64,000 nucleotides of DNA from NCBI GenBank assembly GCA_029907715.1, contig JARYLI010000002.1, forward strand, positions 209,838-273,837, given 5' to 3'. Position numbers and translations under genes: made by a program. The DNA is from Methanothrix sp. (lineage in GTDB: Archaea > Halobacteriota > Methanosarcinia > Methanotrichales > Methanotrichaceae). Positions 7,812-16,820 of this stretch are shown here, one piece after another. The notes beneath the pieces were generated by a model. The model ran no database searches and had not been told where the DNA came from. It saw nothing but the letters and a program-made list of their open reading frames with translations. The stretch's first letter is position 1. Each line of letters opens with the position of its first letter.

Positions 7812-9845
7812 CTGGTCGAGAAGATAAGAAAGAGGGATGGGAGAACAGTCGATTTCGATCCCTCCAGGATATCCAGGGCGATATCCAAGGCATTCGATGC
7901 GCTGGGCATCGTGGACGAAAGAACACCTGTGGAGCTCGCCGGAAGGGTTGTGAGCATAGTGGATGAACGCTTCAGGGATAAAATACCGTCCGTGGAGGAT
8001 GTCCAGGACATCGTCGAGGAGGTTCTGATCGATGCGGGATACGCCCAGGTCGCCAAGGCGTACATACTCTACAGGCAGAAACGATCAGATATAAGAGAGG
8101 CGAAGCACTATCTGGGCGTTTCAGATGATCTCAAGCTGAGCGTCAACGCGGTCGAGGTTCTGAAGAAGAGGTATCTCAGAAGGGATGAGCTTGGGAATGT
8201 CATCGAGACCCCTGGGGAGATGTTCGAGCGGGTCGCATCCGCGGTATCCGCTGTGGAGAGGCGCTACGGTGGAGATGCTGATGATGCCAAAAAGAAGTTC
8301 CTCTCGATGATGAGATCTCTCAGCTTCCTCCCGAACTCCCCGACGCTGATGAATGCGGGCCTTCCCCTCGGCCAGCTCTCGGCGTGCTTTGTGGTTCCTG
8401 TGGAGGACTCAATCTCGGGGATATTCGACGCCCTGAAGTACATGGCTCTGATACATCAGAGTGGGGGCGGGACGGGCTTCAGCTTCTCCAGGCTCCGCCC
8501 GAAGGGGGATGTTGTGAGAAGCACCGGAGGTGTTGCGAGCGGCCCCGTGTCATTCATGCGCATATTCGATGCAGCCACAGAGGTCATAAAACAGGGCGGG
8601 AGGAGAAGGGGCGCGAACATGGGTGTTTTGAGGGTGGATCATCCGGATGTGACTGAGTTCATCGCATGCAAGGATCGCGGCGGCATGGAGAACTTCAACA
8701 TCTCAGTGGCGATAACGGATGATTTCATGCGCAGGTGTGAGAGCGACGGATCGATTGAGCTGATAAACCCCAGGACTGGAGAAGCCACCGGTGAGATGAA
8801 CGCCAGGGATCTGATGGTCATGATGGCGACGTACGCATGGCGCCGTGGAGATCCTGGGGTGATATTCATAGACAGGATAAATGCGCTGCACCCTCTCCCC
8901 GGGGTCATAGAGGCGACGAATCCCTGTGGAGAGCAGCCGCTCCTGCCATTCGAGTCGTGCAACCTGGGTTCTGTGAACCTGAGCAGGATGGTGGAGAGAG
9001 GGGAGATCTGCTGGGATAGACTTGAGGAGACCGTCAGGCTTGGTGTCAGATTTCTTGACGATGTCATAGACGCGAACAGGTTCCCTCTGAAGCAGATAGA
9101 GGAGGCAACCCTGCGCACGAGAAAGATCGGCCTCGGGGTCATGGGTTTCGCCGAGATGTTGATTCAGCTAGGTGTATCGTACGCATCCCAGGACGCCCTC
9201 AGGATCGCAGAGGAGCTGATGGCGTTTGTCACAAGAACAGCGCGCGAAGAGTCATGCGCCCTGGGACATGAGAGGGGTTCGTTCCCGCTCTTCGAGGAGT
9301 CCTCTCTGAAGGACTGGGATGCGATGAGGAACGCAACCGTGACCACAATCGCCCCCACAGGCACGATAAGCATCATCGCCGGCACCTCCTCTGGCATAGA
9401 GCCGCTCTTTGCTGTATCTTTTGTCAGGCATGTCCTCGAGGGGGCGAGGCTTATAGAGAGCTCGCCGCTCTTCGAGAGGATGGCAGCCGAGAGGGGCATA
9501 ATGACCCCGGCACTGAGAGCAGAGGTCGCGCGCAGGGGATCGATACAGGAGATTCCGGGGATCCCGGATGATATGAAGGAGCTGTTCCTCACAGCACTGG
9601 ACATAAATCCGGAGCAGCACGTCAGGATCCAGGCTGCGTTTCAGAAGCACACAGACAATGCGGTCTCGAAGACCGTGAACCTCCCGGAAAAAGCGTCTGT
9701 GAGCGATGTCATCAGGGTCTACAGTCTCGCGTACAGGCTGGGCTGCAAGGGGATTACCGTATACAGATACGGCTCAAGAGAGCAGGTCCTCTACCTTGGC
9801 GAGCCAGACGCCCTCGCGAACGGCTGCAGGTTCTGCGGTGGATGA
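7812..9845 (+). CDS. nrdJ: Adenosylcobalamin-dependent ribonucleotide reductase (class II)
   Basis: About 677 residues from the inferred CTG start. The N-terminal ATP cone (VEKIRKRDGRTVDFDPSRIS) is followed by the reductase barrel with Cys192 (LSACFVV), the active-site NPCGEQ (370-375) and CNLGSVNL, and a C-terminal redox pair Cys672/Cys675 (CRFCGG). It makes deoxyribonucleotides using a cobalamin radical, independent of oxygen, as expected in a corrinoid-rich methanogen. No ATG/GTG/TTG exists between the in-frame stop at 7770 and the GTG at 7911, yet the ATP cone lies upstream of 7911, so initiation must be at a non-standard codon (CTG at 7812 is the best candidate; GGGGGAG lies just before it). 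Confidence 0.9.
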   Translation: MVEKIRKRDGRTVDFDPSRISRAISKAFDALGIVDERTPVELAGRVVSIVDERFRDKIPSVEDVQDIVEEVLIDAGYAQVAKAYILYRQKRSDIREAKHYLGVSDDLKLSVNAVEVLKKRYLRRDELGNVIETPGEMFERVASAVSAVERRYGGDADDAKKKFLSMMRSLSFLPNSPTLMNAGLPLGQLSACFVVPVEDSISGIFDALKYMALIHQSGGGTGFSFSRLRPKGDVVRSTGGVASGPVSFMRIFDAATEVIKQGGRRRGANMGVLRVDHPDVTEFIACKDRGGMENFNISVAITDDFMRRCESDGSIELINPRTGEATGEMNARDLMVMMATYAWRRGDPGVIFIDRINALHPLPGVIEATNPCGEQPLLPFESCNLGSVNLSRMVERGEICWDRLEETVRLGVRFLDDVIDANRFPLKQIEEATLRTRKIGLGVMGFAEMLIQLGVSYASQDALRIAEELMAFVTRTAREESCALGHERGSFPLFEESSLKDWDAMRNATVTTIAPTGTISIIAGTSSGIEPLFAVSFVRHVLEGARLIESSPLFERMAAERGIMTPALRAEVARRGSIQEIPGIPDDMKELFLTALDINPEQHVRIQAAFQKHTDNAVSKTVNLPEKASVSDVIRVYSLAYRLGCKGITVYRYGSREQVLYLGEPDALANGCRFCGG

Positions 9846-9963
9846 TTGCATAGCTCCCGGCCGGCAACTGGAATCAAGTCTCAGAAAGCTTGAGCCGTTT
9901 GCCGGATCAGGCGGACCATGGGCATGCTGTAAAAGGTATGAGTAGCACATGGGTTTATCAGCA

Positions 9964-11682
9964 TCAACGAATCCCTAGATGTCTCATGAGCTCCTCTGTG
10001 CTCAGTGTGTTTATCACATCAGATGGCTCCAGCCATCCCCTGCGTGCGACCGTGACCCCGTAGCGCATGAATTCGAGCTGCTCAGGCGAATGCGCGTCTG
10101 TGCTGATCGCCATTTTCACCCCGAGTTCTTTCGCGCGCCTCGCCCATTCATCACTGAGATCTAACCTCTCAGGATAGGCGTTTATCTCCATGATCGTGCC
10201 GGTCTTGGCAGCCGTCTCCAGTATGAGCTCCATGTCGACCTGGTACGGCTCCCTCCTCCCTATGATCCGCCCTGTTGGATGCGCTATTATGTCGACATGC
10301 TCGTTCTCCATCGCGGCCACGAGCCTGCTGTTGATCTCGCGCTCCCTCTGGCTCTGCGCCATGTGGATCGCAGCCACCACCACATCACATCTCTCCAGGA
10401 TATCATCTGTGTAGTCCAGGCTCCCGTCCGCCCTTATGTCCACCTCTGTGCCGGCGAGTATCCTGAACCCATCGAGCCTCTCGTTCATCCTGGATATCGC
10501 ATCCACTTTCTCCAGCAGTCTTTCATCGGACAGCCCCCCCGCTATCCCGACGCTCGGCGAGTGGTCTGTGATTGCCACGTACTCATACCCCAGCGATCTC
10601 GCATGAGCGACCAGATCCTCAATGGATCCGATACCATCAGACCATGTGCTGTGCACATGGAGATCGCCCTTCATGCTCGAGAGTTCCACAAGATCGGGAA
10701 GATGACTGGCCAGCGCTGCCTCGATCTCGCCGCGATCCTCCCTCAGCTCAGGGGGTATGTACTGCATGCCAAGCGCCTTGTACACATCCTCCTCGCGATC
10801 AAAGAAGAGCTCCTCGCCTGTATCCAGCCTTTTGAGGGAGTACTCCGAGAGGGAGTAGCCGCGCTGCAGTGCTATGCTGCGCAACTTAACGTTGTGCTCC
10901 TTAGAGCCTGTGAAGTACTGGAGCAGTGTTCCGTATGATCTCGGCTCAACGATCCTGAGATCGACCTGAACAGTCCCCTCGACGATGATGCTTGCCTTCG
11001 TCGGCCCCTGGCCGAGGATCTCGTCGACCATCGGCATGCGAACGAACGCGGCTATGGATTCTGAGGGCCGGGAGGATGTCGCCAGGATGTCTATATCCCC
11101 AACGGTCTCCTTCCCCCTCCGGAAGCTACCGGCGACGGTGATGTTGCTCAGCCCCTCAATACCCTCCAGGTGTCTCATGATTCTCTCCACAATGCGTGCA
11201 GCTGCGCTGAGCGGTATGCGTGTGGAGCGCCTCCTGTACCGCTCTATCGCCTTCAGTATGTTTGCCTCCTTCGTCGGTCCCATGCCGGGAAGCCTTCGGA
11301 TTCTGTGCTGCCGCGCAGCAGCCTCGAGCTCGTCGATTGTTGAGATGTTGAGCTTCTCGTGGAGGAGCGCAACCGTCTTGGGTCCCACGCCCTGCAGCTG
11401 GAGCAGCTCCTTCATTCCCTGCGGGATGGTGGAGACAAGCTCATCATACGCTTTTATGTGGCCTGTCGTTAGGTACTCTGAGATCTTCTCTGCTATCGCC
11501 TTCCCAACTCCGGGTATCCTGTCGAGCTCTCCGCGCCTCCATACCTCCTCGATGTCCTCTTTAAGAGACTCAATGGCCCTCGCTGCTTTGCTGTACGCTA
11601 TGACCTTGAAGCGGTTCTCTCCCCTGATCTCCAGCAGCTCCCCCATCTCATAGAGTATGGCCGCGATCTCCTTGTTTCTCAC
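9964..11682 (-). CDS. polX: DNA polymerase X with PHP domain
   Basis: A 572-residue protein from GTG. Helix-hairpin-helix motifs lie at the N-terminus (RIPGVGKAIAEKI; LQGVGPKTVALL; RLPGMGPTKEANIL), the polymerase beta-like palm has GSFRRG (185-190) with the metal-binding GDIDIL aspartates (196, 198), and a PHP domain begins near residue 340 (GDLHVHSTWSDG). This architecture is that of PolX, a gap-filling repair polymerase with PHP-borne 3' processing activities. The frame stays open upstream, but the family N-terminus is MRNKEIAAILYEMGELLE. It appears monocistronic. Confidence 0.93.
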   Translation of the reverse strand: MRNKEIAAILYEMGELLEIRGENRFKVIAYSKAARAIESLKEDIEEVWRRGELDRIPGVGKAIAEKISEYLTTGHIKAYDELVSTIPQGMKELLQLQGVGPKTVALLHEKLNISTIDELEAAARQHRIRRLPGMGPTKEANILKAIERYRRRSTRIPLSAAARIVERIMRHLEGIEGLSNITVAGSFRRGKETVGDIDILATSSRPSESIAAFVRMPMVDEILGQGPTKASIIVEGTVQVDLRIVEPRSYGTLLQYFTGSKEHNVKLRSIALQRGYSLSEYSLKRLDTGEELFFDREEDVYKALGMQYIPPELREDRGEIEAALASHLPDLVELSSMKGDLHVHSTWSDGIGSIEDLVAHARSLGYEYVAITDHSPSVGIAGGLSDERLLEKVDAISRMNERLDGFRILAGTEVDIRADGSLDYTDDILERCDVVVAAIHMAQSQREREINSRLVAAMENEHVDIIAHPTGRIIGRREPYQVDMELILETAAKTGTIMEINAYPERLDLSDEWARRAKELGVKMAISTDAHSPEQLEFMRYGVTVARRGWLEPSDVINTLSTEELMRHLGIR

Positions 11683-11858
11683 GTGATTAAATTGTGCAAG
11701 CTGGTATAACAAACTTGGCCATGTGTGCGGCCGCATGAGAGATCTGTGATTATACAGATCCACGCTGAGTTACAACTCCATAACAGTGCAGGTTCTCATT
11801 GAGATGCTCTTTGACCCTCGAATTGCCTGGAATCTCAGGAGCACAGCTTCAAAACAGA

Positions 11859-12320
11859 TCATCTCAGCTTGTCAAGCGCTGAGCATGATGGATATCCGCC
11901 CTGCAACTGTACTGGCGTTATCATCACGTTGGACGTCGCGACAGCGCTCCCGCCCCTGCCCATGTTGATCGCTATGACTGTGATCTTGTCAAGAGAGATG
12001 TCCATGTAGTTTATCCTGGGCGCGCTCTCAGCGATCTCGCCGTCGTATGAGAGATCCCTCTCCATATTCGAGTTCAGAGCAACGAGATCTCCTGTGCTGG
12101 AAGGCGCGAGCCTGGCGAAAGACGCACTTGGTATCTCAGGGATATCTGTCTGCATTAAACTCAGGTTGCTGGATTTGCGGAGAAAATCCTGATGGAACGC
12201 CCGTACATCCTCTATGGAGAGACCCTGCACGCTCTCCTGGGCAGATGCATTTGCAAGAAAAATCAGTGCAACACCCGTCAGCAAAATCATAATGCTGACG
12301 GGCGATTGCATCTCGTTCAT
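11859..12320 (-). CDS. Secreted hypothetical protein
   Basis: A 153-residue protein I do not recognise. It has an N-terminal signal peptide (SIMILLTGVALIFLANASA) and then a polar exported part rich in Ser, Asp and Asn with no cysteine pattern beyond one near the C-terminus. The start is uncertain: AGGAGGAG lies directly before ATG 12320, and the ATG at 12311 would have better spacing. It follows another secreted gene by 21 bases in the same orientation, so the two are likely co-expressed surface or envelope proteins. Confidence 0.65.
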   Translation of the reverse strand: MNEMQSPVSIMILLTGVALIFLANASAQESVQGLSIEDVRAFHQDFLRKSSNLSLMQTDIPEIPSASFARLAPSSTGDLVALNSNMERDLSYDGEIAESAPRINYMDISLDKITVIAINMGRGGSAVATSNVMITPVQLQGGYPSCSALDKLR

Positions 12321-12341
12321 CTCCTCCTGCTACTCCCCTGC

Positions 12342-12761
12342 TCACTTCTGCTGTGTTGTTATTGTGACTGTGTTAGTGGCTCTGCTGCCGGCACCAGCGC
12401 CAAGGGCTATCTGCTGTGGAAGTCCGATCCTCTCGAGGTTGACGGTTGTTGGTGCGGTATTTCCAAGATTACAGCAGGCGTTTGCATCCTGGTTCTTGGT
12501 CACCGTCTTTGAGTTCGCTGCAACCGCGCCGAATGCCGCAACAGCCACATCCGGGCCTGCTGCGGAGTAGATGTCATCGTAGTTGTAGTTCTGTCCTGGA
12601 ATGACCGGGAAAGCAAAGCCAGCGCCGCCCGCGGAGTAGACTCCATTGGCAGCTATGAACGCTGTCTGAGATGTGCCCATCCCAGCCATCGGGGCAAAGT
12701 CCTGGGCCATGGCAGTGGTCAACAGCGCCAGTGTCACAGCCAGCAATATCGCTCCTTTCAT
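12342..12761 (-). CDS. Secreted Gly/Ala-rich hypothetical protein
   Basis: A 139-residue protein with signal peptide MKGAILLAVTLALLTTAMAQ and a low-complexity mature part rich in Ala, Gly, Asn and Thr, including a single NACCNLG cysteine pair. The ATG at 12761 was chosen over 12779 because GGTGGTGA lies at proper distance before it. A strong AT-rich promoter region lies upstream. The composition suggests an extracellular structural or sheath-type protein, but that is a guess; no domain was recognised. Confidence 0.68.
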   Translation of the reverse strand: MKGAILLAVTLALLTTAMAQDFAPMAGMGTSQTAFIAANGVYSAGGAGFAFPVIPGQNYNYDDIYSAAGPDVAVAAFGAVAANSKTVTKNQDANACCNLGNTAPTTVNLERIGLPQQIALGAGAGSRATNTVTITTQQK

Positions 12762-12814
12762 GTTTTTTTCACCACCCATACATCCTTTAGATGTAAGAGT
12801 TAATCTACTTGGAA

Positions 12815-12829
12815 TTATTTATATTTTTT
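12815..12829 (-). promoter_or_regulatory. Probable TATA box for the secreted-protein operon
   Basis: Reads AAAAAATATAAATAA on the minus strand, preceded by an A-rich BRE-like stretch, about 55 bases upstream of ATG 12761. That leaves room for a short leader with the GGTGGTGA ribosome site. A second TATA-like string (ATATATAAC) lies about 30 bases further upstream. Confidence 0.45.
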
Positions 12830-13394
12830 GGTAACTTTCTTAAGTCACGGTTATATATTCTAACAAAGATATCAAATGAATCTAACCGCATGCCGGTAAT
12901 TAAATCTGATGGATAATAAATGCACTGGTCGTATGACAGTGCAGAGTCTCCCAAAAATGATCCAGGTCTCGACACCAGACATCGTATACTATCATAATAT
13001 AATATTCAAAACTGAATAGCAAAGCTAACTCTGTTTGTTGAGAGAAACCCTTCGCGCAGCTAAAAGCCGCAAACCTGTGGAGGTAATGCTGTCAGTTACC
13101 CTTCAGTGCTACCCATCCATCGTTGCACTTTGTGCTCATGGGGTATAAACTTTCCGAAAATGATGATGAACACCGCAGGTGGTCTACCTTTGTTGAGTTG
13201 ATCCGATGGGGTTGGCTCCCTGAATGTGTTTATTTTGAAAGATATCGACATCGAAATCGATATCCAGTGGTCTGTTAGTTTTTTGACGTCTCATTGTTTG
13301 GTTGATGGCTATGAATCGCCTGCAGTTATTTCTTTTGCGCTTATCCACACATCACAGGTAGATTACCACACCGTAAGAGCACAGAGAATCCGCA

Positions 13395-13518
13395 CGCTCT
13401 TATCCATATGATAACTTACCCATAGAAGTGCTGGTTCTGCTATGCATCCCTGGTGAATGAATAAGTGCGTTCAGCAATCACATTGTACGACCCACAAGTT
13501 GCCAAGCACATAAGAGCG
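13395..13518 (+). repeat. Dispersed inverted-repeat element, family 1, copy B
   Basis: A 124-bp element starting CGCTCTTATCCATATGATAA and ending ATAAGAGCG, in the same orientation as the copy at 49746. It is more diverged inside; the AGCAA/TTGCC hairpin is imperfect. It lies 25 bases from the 3' end of the tRNA-Thr gene. Confidence 0.8.
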
Positions 13519-13543
13519 AATACGCATGCTGTCTGTTTAGTAA

Positions 13544-13638
13544 AGCCGCCGATGGGATTCGAACCCATGAACTGCTGATATCCCGGAGCCTGAGGCTCAT
13601 ACGAATCAGCCGCTCTAACCGGGCTAAGCCACGGCGGC
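13544..13638 (-). tRNA. tRNA-Thr (anticodon CGU) with 20-nt intron
   Basis: The acceptor GCCGCCG pairs with CGGCGGC, discriminator T. The D arm is GCTTAGCCCGGTTAGAGC and the T arm ATGGG-TTCGAAT-CCCAT. The anticodon stem GCTGA/TCAGC encloses 27 nt instead of 7. The extra sequence folds as a complete bulge-helix-bulge: a 3-nt bulge ATA, a 4-bp helix TTCG/CGGG (two G-U pairs), a 3-nt bulge TAT, then hairpin GAGCC-TCA-GGCTC. Cutting in both bulges removes 13580-13599 and leaves loop TTCGTAA, anticodon CGT, with the intron at the canonical 37/38 position. Confidence 0.93.
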
Positions 13639-14037
13639 ACAGGATGGTGTTGAGGAAGATCCTGATTTAAGCGTTGCGATCGTGAGAATGACTGCTTACA
13701 TCACAATGTGCTTCCCGGACCACATACTCATCCGGATGCCAGTGTATTTCAGATGCATGCGGCCTGTTGGGGTCATGTGGCGTGTCAGCCGTCAGACAGC
13801 TCGTTCAGTAATTCGAGCCAGTGACCATGGCCCGGCTTATAGTATTCCGCATAAGTTACTATAATATAGAATATCACATAAAATCGTCTATGAAGTATGA
13901 CATATCCAGTAGCTTTTAAATGGGTTTACATGGAGTGACGCAAAGAACTATAATCTCTGCAGACCACGCCGCAGACCGGGAGCTCTGCCAATTCAGGCGG
14001 TTGTCATTCATCTGGGACATACGAAGCGAGGATGGAT
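13639..14037. other. Intergenic region with family 2 repeat
   Basis: A 399-base gap between tRNA-Thr and the PC4-like gene. It contains the inverted-repeat element at 13838-13952 and no coding region I can support; a 60-codon frame at 13682 runs into the element and has no family resemblance. Confidence 0.5.
13838..13952 (+). repeat. Dispersed inverted-repeat element, family 2, copy 1
   Basis: A 115-bp AT-rich element bounded by imperfect inverted ends (TATAGTATTCCGCA and, inverted, TATAGTTCTTTGCGTCA). The inner block ATCTATGAAGTATGACATAT-like (here CGTCTATGAAGTATGACATA) is shared with the copies at 19025 and 41640. No coding potential. MITE-like in size and ends. Confidence 0.85.
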
Positions 14038-14268
14038 TCAGGCCCTCCCCTCATCTCCAGTCTCGACCCTGTCCAGTATCGCCTTGAACTCTGGCCACAG
14101 CTCTATTGGTATGCGCACGCCGTTCTTCGACCATCCAGTATATCTCTCAGAGGTAAGGTACTCTCTGATATCCACACCCACAGATCCCCTGAACTCCGTC
14201 TTCCTGATCACAACCTCTGTGCTCTCATTCTTCCTGATCCTCCCGATCTCCTCCTCCACCACATTCAC
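14038..14268 (-). CDS. PC4/p15 transcriptional coactivator-like protein
   Basis: A 76-residue protein with EVVIRKTEFRGSVGVDIREYLTSERYTGWSKNG split by the usual turn, then VRIPIELWPEFKAIL. This is the PC4 single-stranded-DNA-binding fold, also seen in bacterial YdbC-type proteins: a four-stranded sheet followed by one helix. A role in transcription or ssDNA binding is inferred from the family. It is divergent from the unknown gene at 14320, with a 51-base shared upstream region. Confidence 0.72.
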   Translation of the reverse strand: MNVVEEEIGRIRKNESTEVVIRKTEFRGSVGVDIREYLTSERYTGWSKNGVRIPIELWPEFKAILDRVETGDEGRA

Positions 14269-14319
14269 CTCCCAGACCCAGATCTCCGCTCCTGCTAAAT
14301 ACTTTGTGCGCCTAACAGA

Positions 14320-15123
14320 ATGAGAAACCTGCGGGATGTGAGCATGGACAGAGCACTCTTCGAGATGGAGTACATAAAGTGGATACGGTCTGTTGCAGGG
14401 AAGGTCGGCAGCAGGATGGCATGCCTGTCAAAGCCTGAGCGGGATCGTCTTTTGAGCGAGTACAGGAGGCTTGAGGATCCTCTGGAGGTATTTCGCGAAC
14501 TTTCCAGCATCGATCGTGTGAGGGGCCTGCAATGTGAGGATATGGAGAGGCACATATTTCTTGAGACGGATACGATCAACTTCTTCCCATCGCTTGGTGA
14601 AAGGAGCAACGCGCTCGACTTCTCGATCTCGATGAGCAGGCGCATGTACTACAGGGGTCTGTGGTTCTCGATGATATCTCTCAACAGGAGCTATGCAGAG
14701 AGGGCAACGGAGAAGATGCTTCTCTTCACACTGGAGCACGAGCTCGAGGTGGCAAGGATATTCGAGGATATAACAAGGGATTCAGGCTCGGAGATCAGGA
14801 CGTACGATTCAGAGCGTATGGGAAGACTGAACATAACCCCCGAAGATCTGAGGGAGGACGAGAGGCTTTTTCTGGAGCTGATCGAGACGCAGCCCCTCCT
14901 GCCCAGACCGTACTCGGAGATGGCTCTTCTTCTCTACCTTGAGGAGAACTTCTCGCTCCTTAGGGGCTTCGGTACGCCAAGCACGACTGCAGATGAGGAG
15001 GCGTTCGGCGCAGGCCTCTACGAGGAGTTCATCGGCTGGAAGGGTTTCACACAGGACAGCTACAGGATATTCGTCTCTGAGATAAGGAGCAAGATAAGAG
15101 ACGCGTATGCAGGCTATGCCTGA
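14320..15123 (+). CDS. Conserved archaeal-type protein of unknown function
   Basis: A 267-residue, charged and mostly helical protein that I do not recognise (MRNLRDVSMDRALFEMEYIKW; GLQCEDMERHIFLETDTINFFPSLG; ENFSLLRGFGTPSTTADEEAF). No signal peptide, membrane segment or metal motif is seen. An alternative start is the ATG at 14344. It lies upstream of aIF2-gamma in the same direction, but a separate TATA box precedes that gene, so it need not be in the same operon. Confidence 0.7.
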   Translation: MRNLRDVSMDRALFEMEYIKWIRSVAGKVGSRMACLSKPERDRLLSEYRRLEDPLEVFRELSSIDRVRGLQCEDMERHIFLETDTINFFPSLGERSNALDFSISMSRRMYYRGLWFSMISLNRSYAERATEKMLLFTLEHELEVARIFEDITRDSGSEIRTYDSERMGRLNITPEDLREDERLFLELIETQPLLPRPYSEMALLLYLEENFSLLRGFGTPSTTADEEAFGAGLYEEFIGWKGFTQDSYRIFVSEIRSKIRDAYAGYA

Positions 15124-15140
15124 GACCTGTTCGTGAAGTA

Positions 15141-15149
15141 TTTATATAG
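15141..15149 (+). promoter_or_regulatory. Probable TATA box for the aIF2-gamma operon
   Basis: TTTATATAG lies about 49 bases before the TTG start at 15194, leaving an approximately 20-25 nt leader that carries the AGGAGATC ribosome site. Confidence 0.5.
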
Positions 15150-15193
15150 TGTATGCTGTAGGGTGCATCATCGATACTCGAGGAGATCCAAAA

Positions 15194-16423
15194 TTGCCAA
15201 AACCGGAAGTTAACATAGGCATGGTCGGCCATGTGGACCATGGGAAGACCACACTGGTCAGGGCACTGTCCGGCGTATGGACCGATCAGCACAGCGAGGA
15301 GATAAAGAGAGGCATATCGATAAGGCTTGGCTATGCCGATGCTACCTTCAGAAAGTGTCCTAACTGCCCGGCACCCGACTGCTACACGGTGGACGAGGTG
15401 TGCAAGCACTGTGGATCCCCTACCACAGTTCTGAGAACAGTCTCCTTTGTGGACTCCCCAGGGCACGAGACTCTCATGGCCACAATGCTCTGCGGGGCTG
15501 CGATAATGGATGGGGCTGTCCTGGTGATAGCCGCCAACGAGCCATGCCCCCAGCCCCAGACGAAAGAGCATCTCATGGCCCTGAACATAACAGGGATCGA
15601 CAGGATAGTCATAGTGCAGAACAAGATAGATCTCATCTCGAAGGAGGAGGTGCTAGAGCACTACAGGCAGATAAAGGCATTTGTAAAGGGCACTGTTGCT
15701 GAGAACGCCCCTGTGGTGCCGATATCGGCTCAGCAGAACATAAACATAGATATGGTGATCCAGGCGATAGAGGAGGTCATCCCCACCCCGTCCAGGGACA
15801 CCAAGAAGCCGCCGTTGCTCAAGATAGCGAGATCGTTCGATGTCAATCGCCCTGGTACATCGGTCGAGAGCCTGGTTGGCGGAGTGGTCGGCGGCTCCCT
15901 GAGCCAGGGCGTGCTTCGGAAGGGCGACAAGCTGGAAATAGTCCCTGGCAGGCTCGTTGAGGCAGAGGGCAAGAAGCAGTGGGTTCCGATACAGACCAAG
16001 GTGACGAACCTGAGGGCGGGCGGTGAGGACGTCGCAGAGGTCACCCCGGGAGGTCTGATCGGCGTCGGAACAAATCTCGACCCCTCGATAACGAAGAGCG
16101 ATAATCTGGTTGGGCAGGTCGCAGGCGCTCCTGGGAAGCTTCCCCCAGTGTGGCAGAGCTTCGTCATGGACATGAAGCTCCTGGAGAGGGTGGTTGGATC
16201 CACTGAGGAGGCCGCTGTTGAGCCGATACACACAAGCGAGCCGCTGATGCTCAACGTGGGCACAGCTACGACTGTGGGGGTTGTCACGAGCGCGAGGGAG
16301 AGCGGCCAGGTCCAGGTGCAGCTCAAGAGGCCGGTCTGCGCGGAGGTGGGGGACAGGGTCGCGGTCAGCAGGCGCATCGGGGCCAGATGGCGTCTGATCG
16401 GTGTTGGAACCATAGTCTCCTAG
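15194..16423 (+). CDS. eif2g: Translation initiation factor aIF2 subunit gamma
   Basis: A 409-residue GTPase. The TTG start at 15194 was chosen because AGGAGATC precedes it and [20 protein letters not shown] is the family N-terminus. Seen are GHVDHGKT (12-19), a zinc knuckle [25 protein letters not shown] and NKID, then the two beta-barrel domains. It binds Met-tRNAi with the alpha and beta subunits and brings it to the 30S subunit. It heads a translation/transcription operon running to S27ae. Confidence 0.95.
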   Translation: MPKPEVNIGMVGHVDHGKTTLVRALSGVWTDQHSEEIKRGISIRLGYADATFRKCPNCPAPDCYTVDEVCKHCGSPTTVLRTVSFVDSPGHETLMATMLCGAAIMDGAVLVIAANEPCPQPQTKEHLMALNITGIDRIVIVQNKIDLISKEEVLEHYRQIKAFVKGTVAENAPVVPISAQQNINIDMVIQAIEEVIPTPSRDTKKPPLLKIARSFDVNRPGTSVESLVGGVVGGSLSQGVLRKGDKLEIVPGRLVEAEGKKQWVPIQTKVTNLRAGGEDVAEVTPGGLIGVGTNLDPSITKSDNLVGQVAGAPGKLPPVWQSFVMDMKLLERVVGSTEEAAVEPIHTSEPLMLNVGTATTVGVVTSARESGQVQVQLKRPVCAEVGDRVAVSRRIGARWRLIGVGTIVS

Positions 16424-16436
16424 AGGTAGAGGGTGC

Positions 16437-16820
16437 TTGAAGGTCCTCCTGGATACAAACGCGCTGATGATGCCGGAGCAGTTCGGAGTCGATATATTCT
16501 CTGAGCTCGAGAGGCTGGGGTACTTCGAGTACCTTGTACCGACAGCTGTGATCAGGGAGCTCAGGGCAATCTCAAGGCTTGGAGACAGGGGAAAAGACAG
16601 ACGCGCTGCAAGCGTCGCGCTCGGCCTCCTGTCCAGATGCAGAATTCTCGATGCAGATGGTGATGCAGATGACGTCCTGGAGAAGCTCGCATCCGAGACA
16701 GGAGCTGCCGTTCTCACGGGAGATAAGGAGCTCAGGAAAAGGTTATCTAAGAGAGGCATCACGGTTATCTACCTGCGCCAGAGCCAGTACCTCGAGATCG
16801 ATGCGCAGGGGAGGTTCTGA
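16437..16820 (+). CDS. PIN-domain RNase (Fcf1/VapC9-like)
   Basis: A 127-residue PIN domain from a TTG start: KVLLDTNALMMPEQFGVDIF gives the first acidic residue, VIRELRAIS the second, and LTGDKELRKRL the C-terminal acidic cluster. The archaeal copy next to aIF2-gamma is conserved and is usually discussed as an rRNA-processing or toxin-like nuclease. The operon context with translation factors favours an rRNA or tRNA target. The last base overlaps the RpoE' start. Confidence 0.85.
   Translation: MKVLLDTNALMMPEQFGVDIFSELERLGYFEYLVPTAVIRELRAISRLGDRGKDRRAASVALGLLSRCRILDADGDADDVLEKLASETGAAVLTGDKELRKRLSKRGITVIYLRQSQYLEIDAQGRF

Larger units (their letters stand above)
12780..13543. other. Intergenic region with promoter, repeat B and no recognised gene
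   Basis: A 764-base gap. The left 80 bases are AT-rich and carry the promoter for the secreted pair. From about 12900 to 13394 no convincing coding frame or RNA gene was found; short frames lack ribosome sites and family features. The right end contains repeat family 1 copy B (13395-13518), then the tRNA-Thr gene. Confidence 0.5.

Noticed and set aside
7911..9845. Taking GTG 7911 as the ribonucleotide reductase start
   Set aside because: This would cut off half of the ATP cone (VEKIRKRDGRTVDF...), which is clearly encoded in frame upstream.
13226..13411. 61-codon frame with a repeated GATATCGACATC-like stretch
   Set aside because: No ribosome site, no family features, and it runs into the inverted-repeat element at 13395.
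13544..13638. Type II tRNA (Leu or Ser) with a long variable arm
   Set aside because: The extra sequence lies in the anticodon loop and folds as a bulge-helix-bulge intron; the variable loop is the normal five bases.
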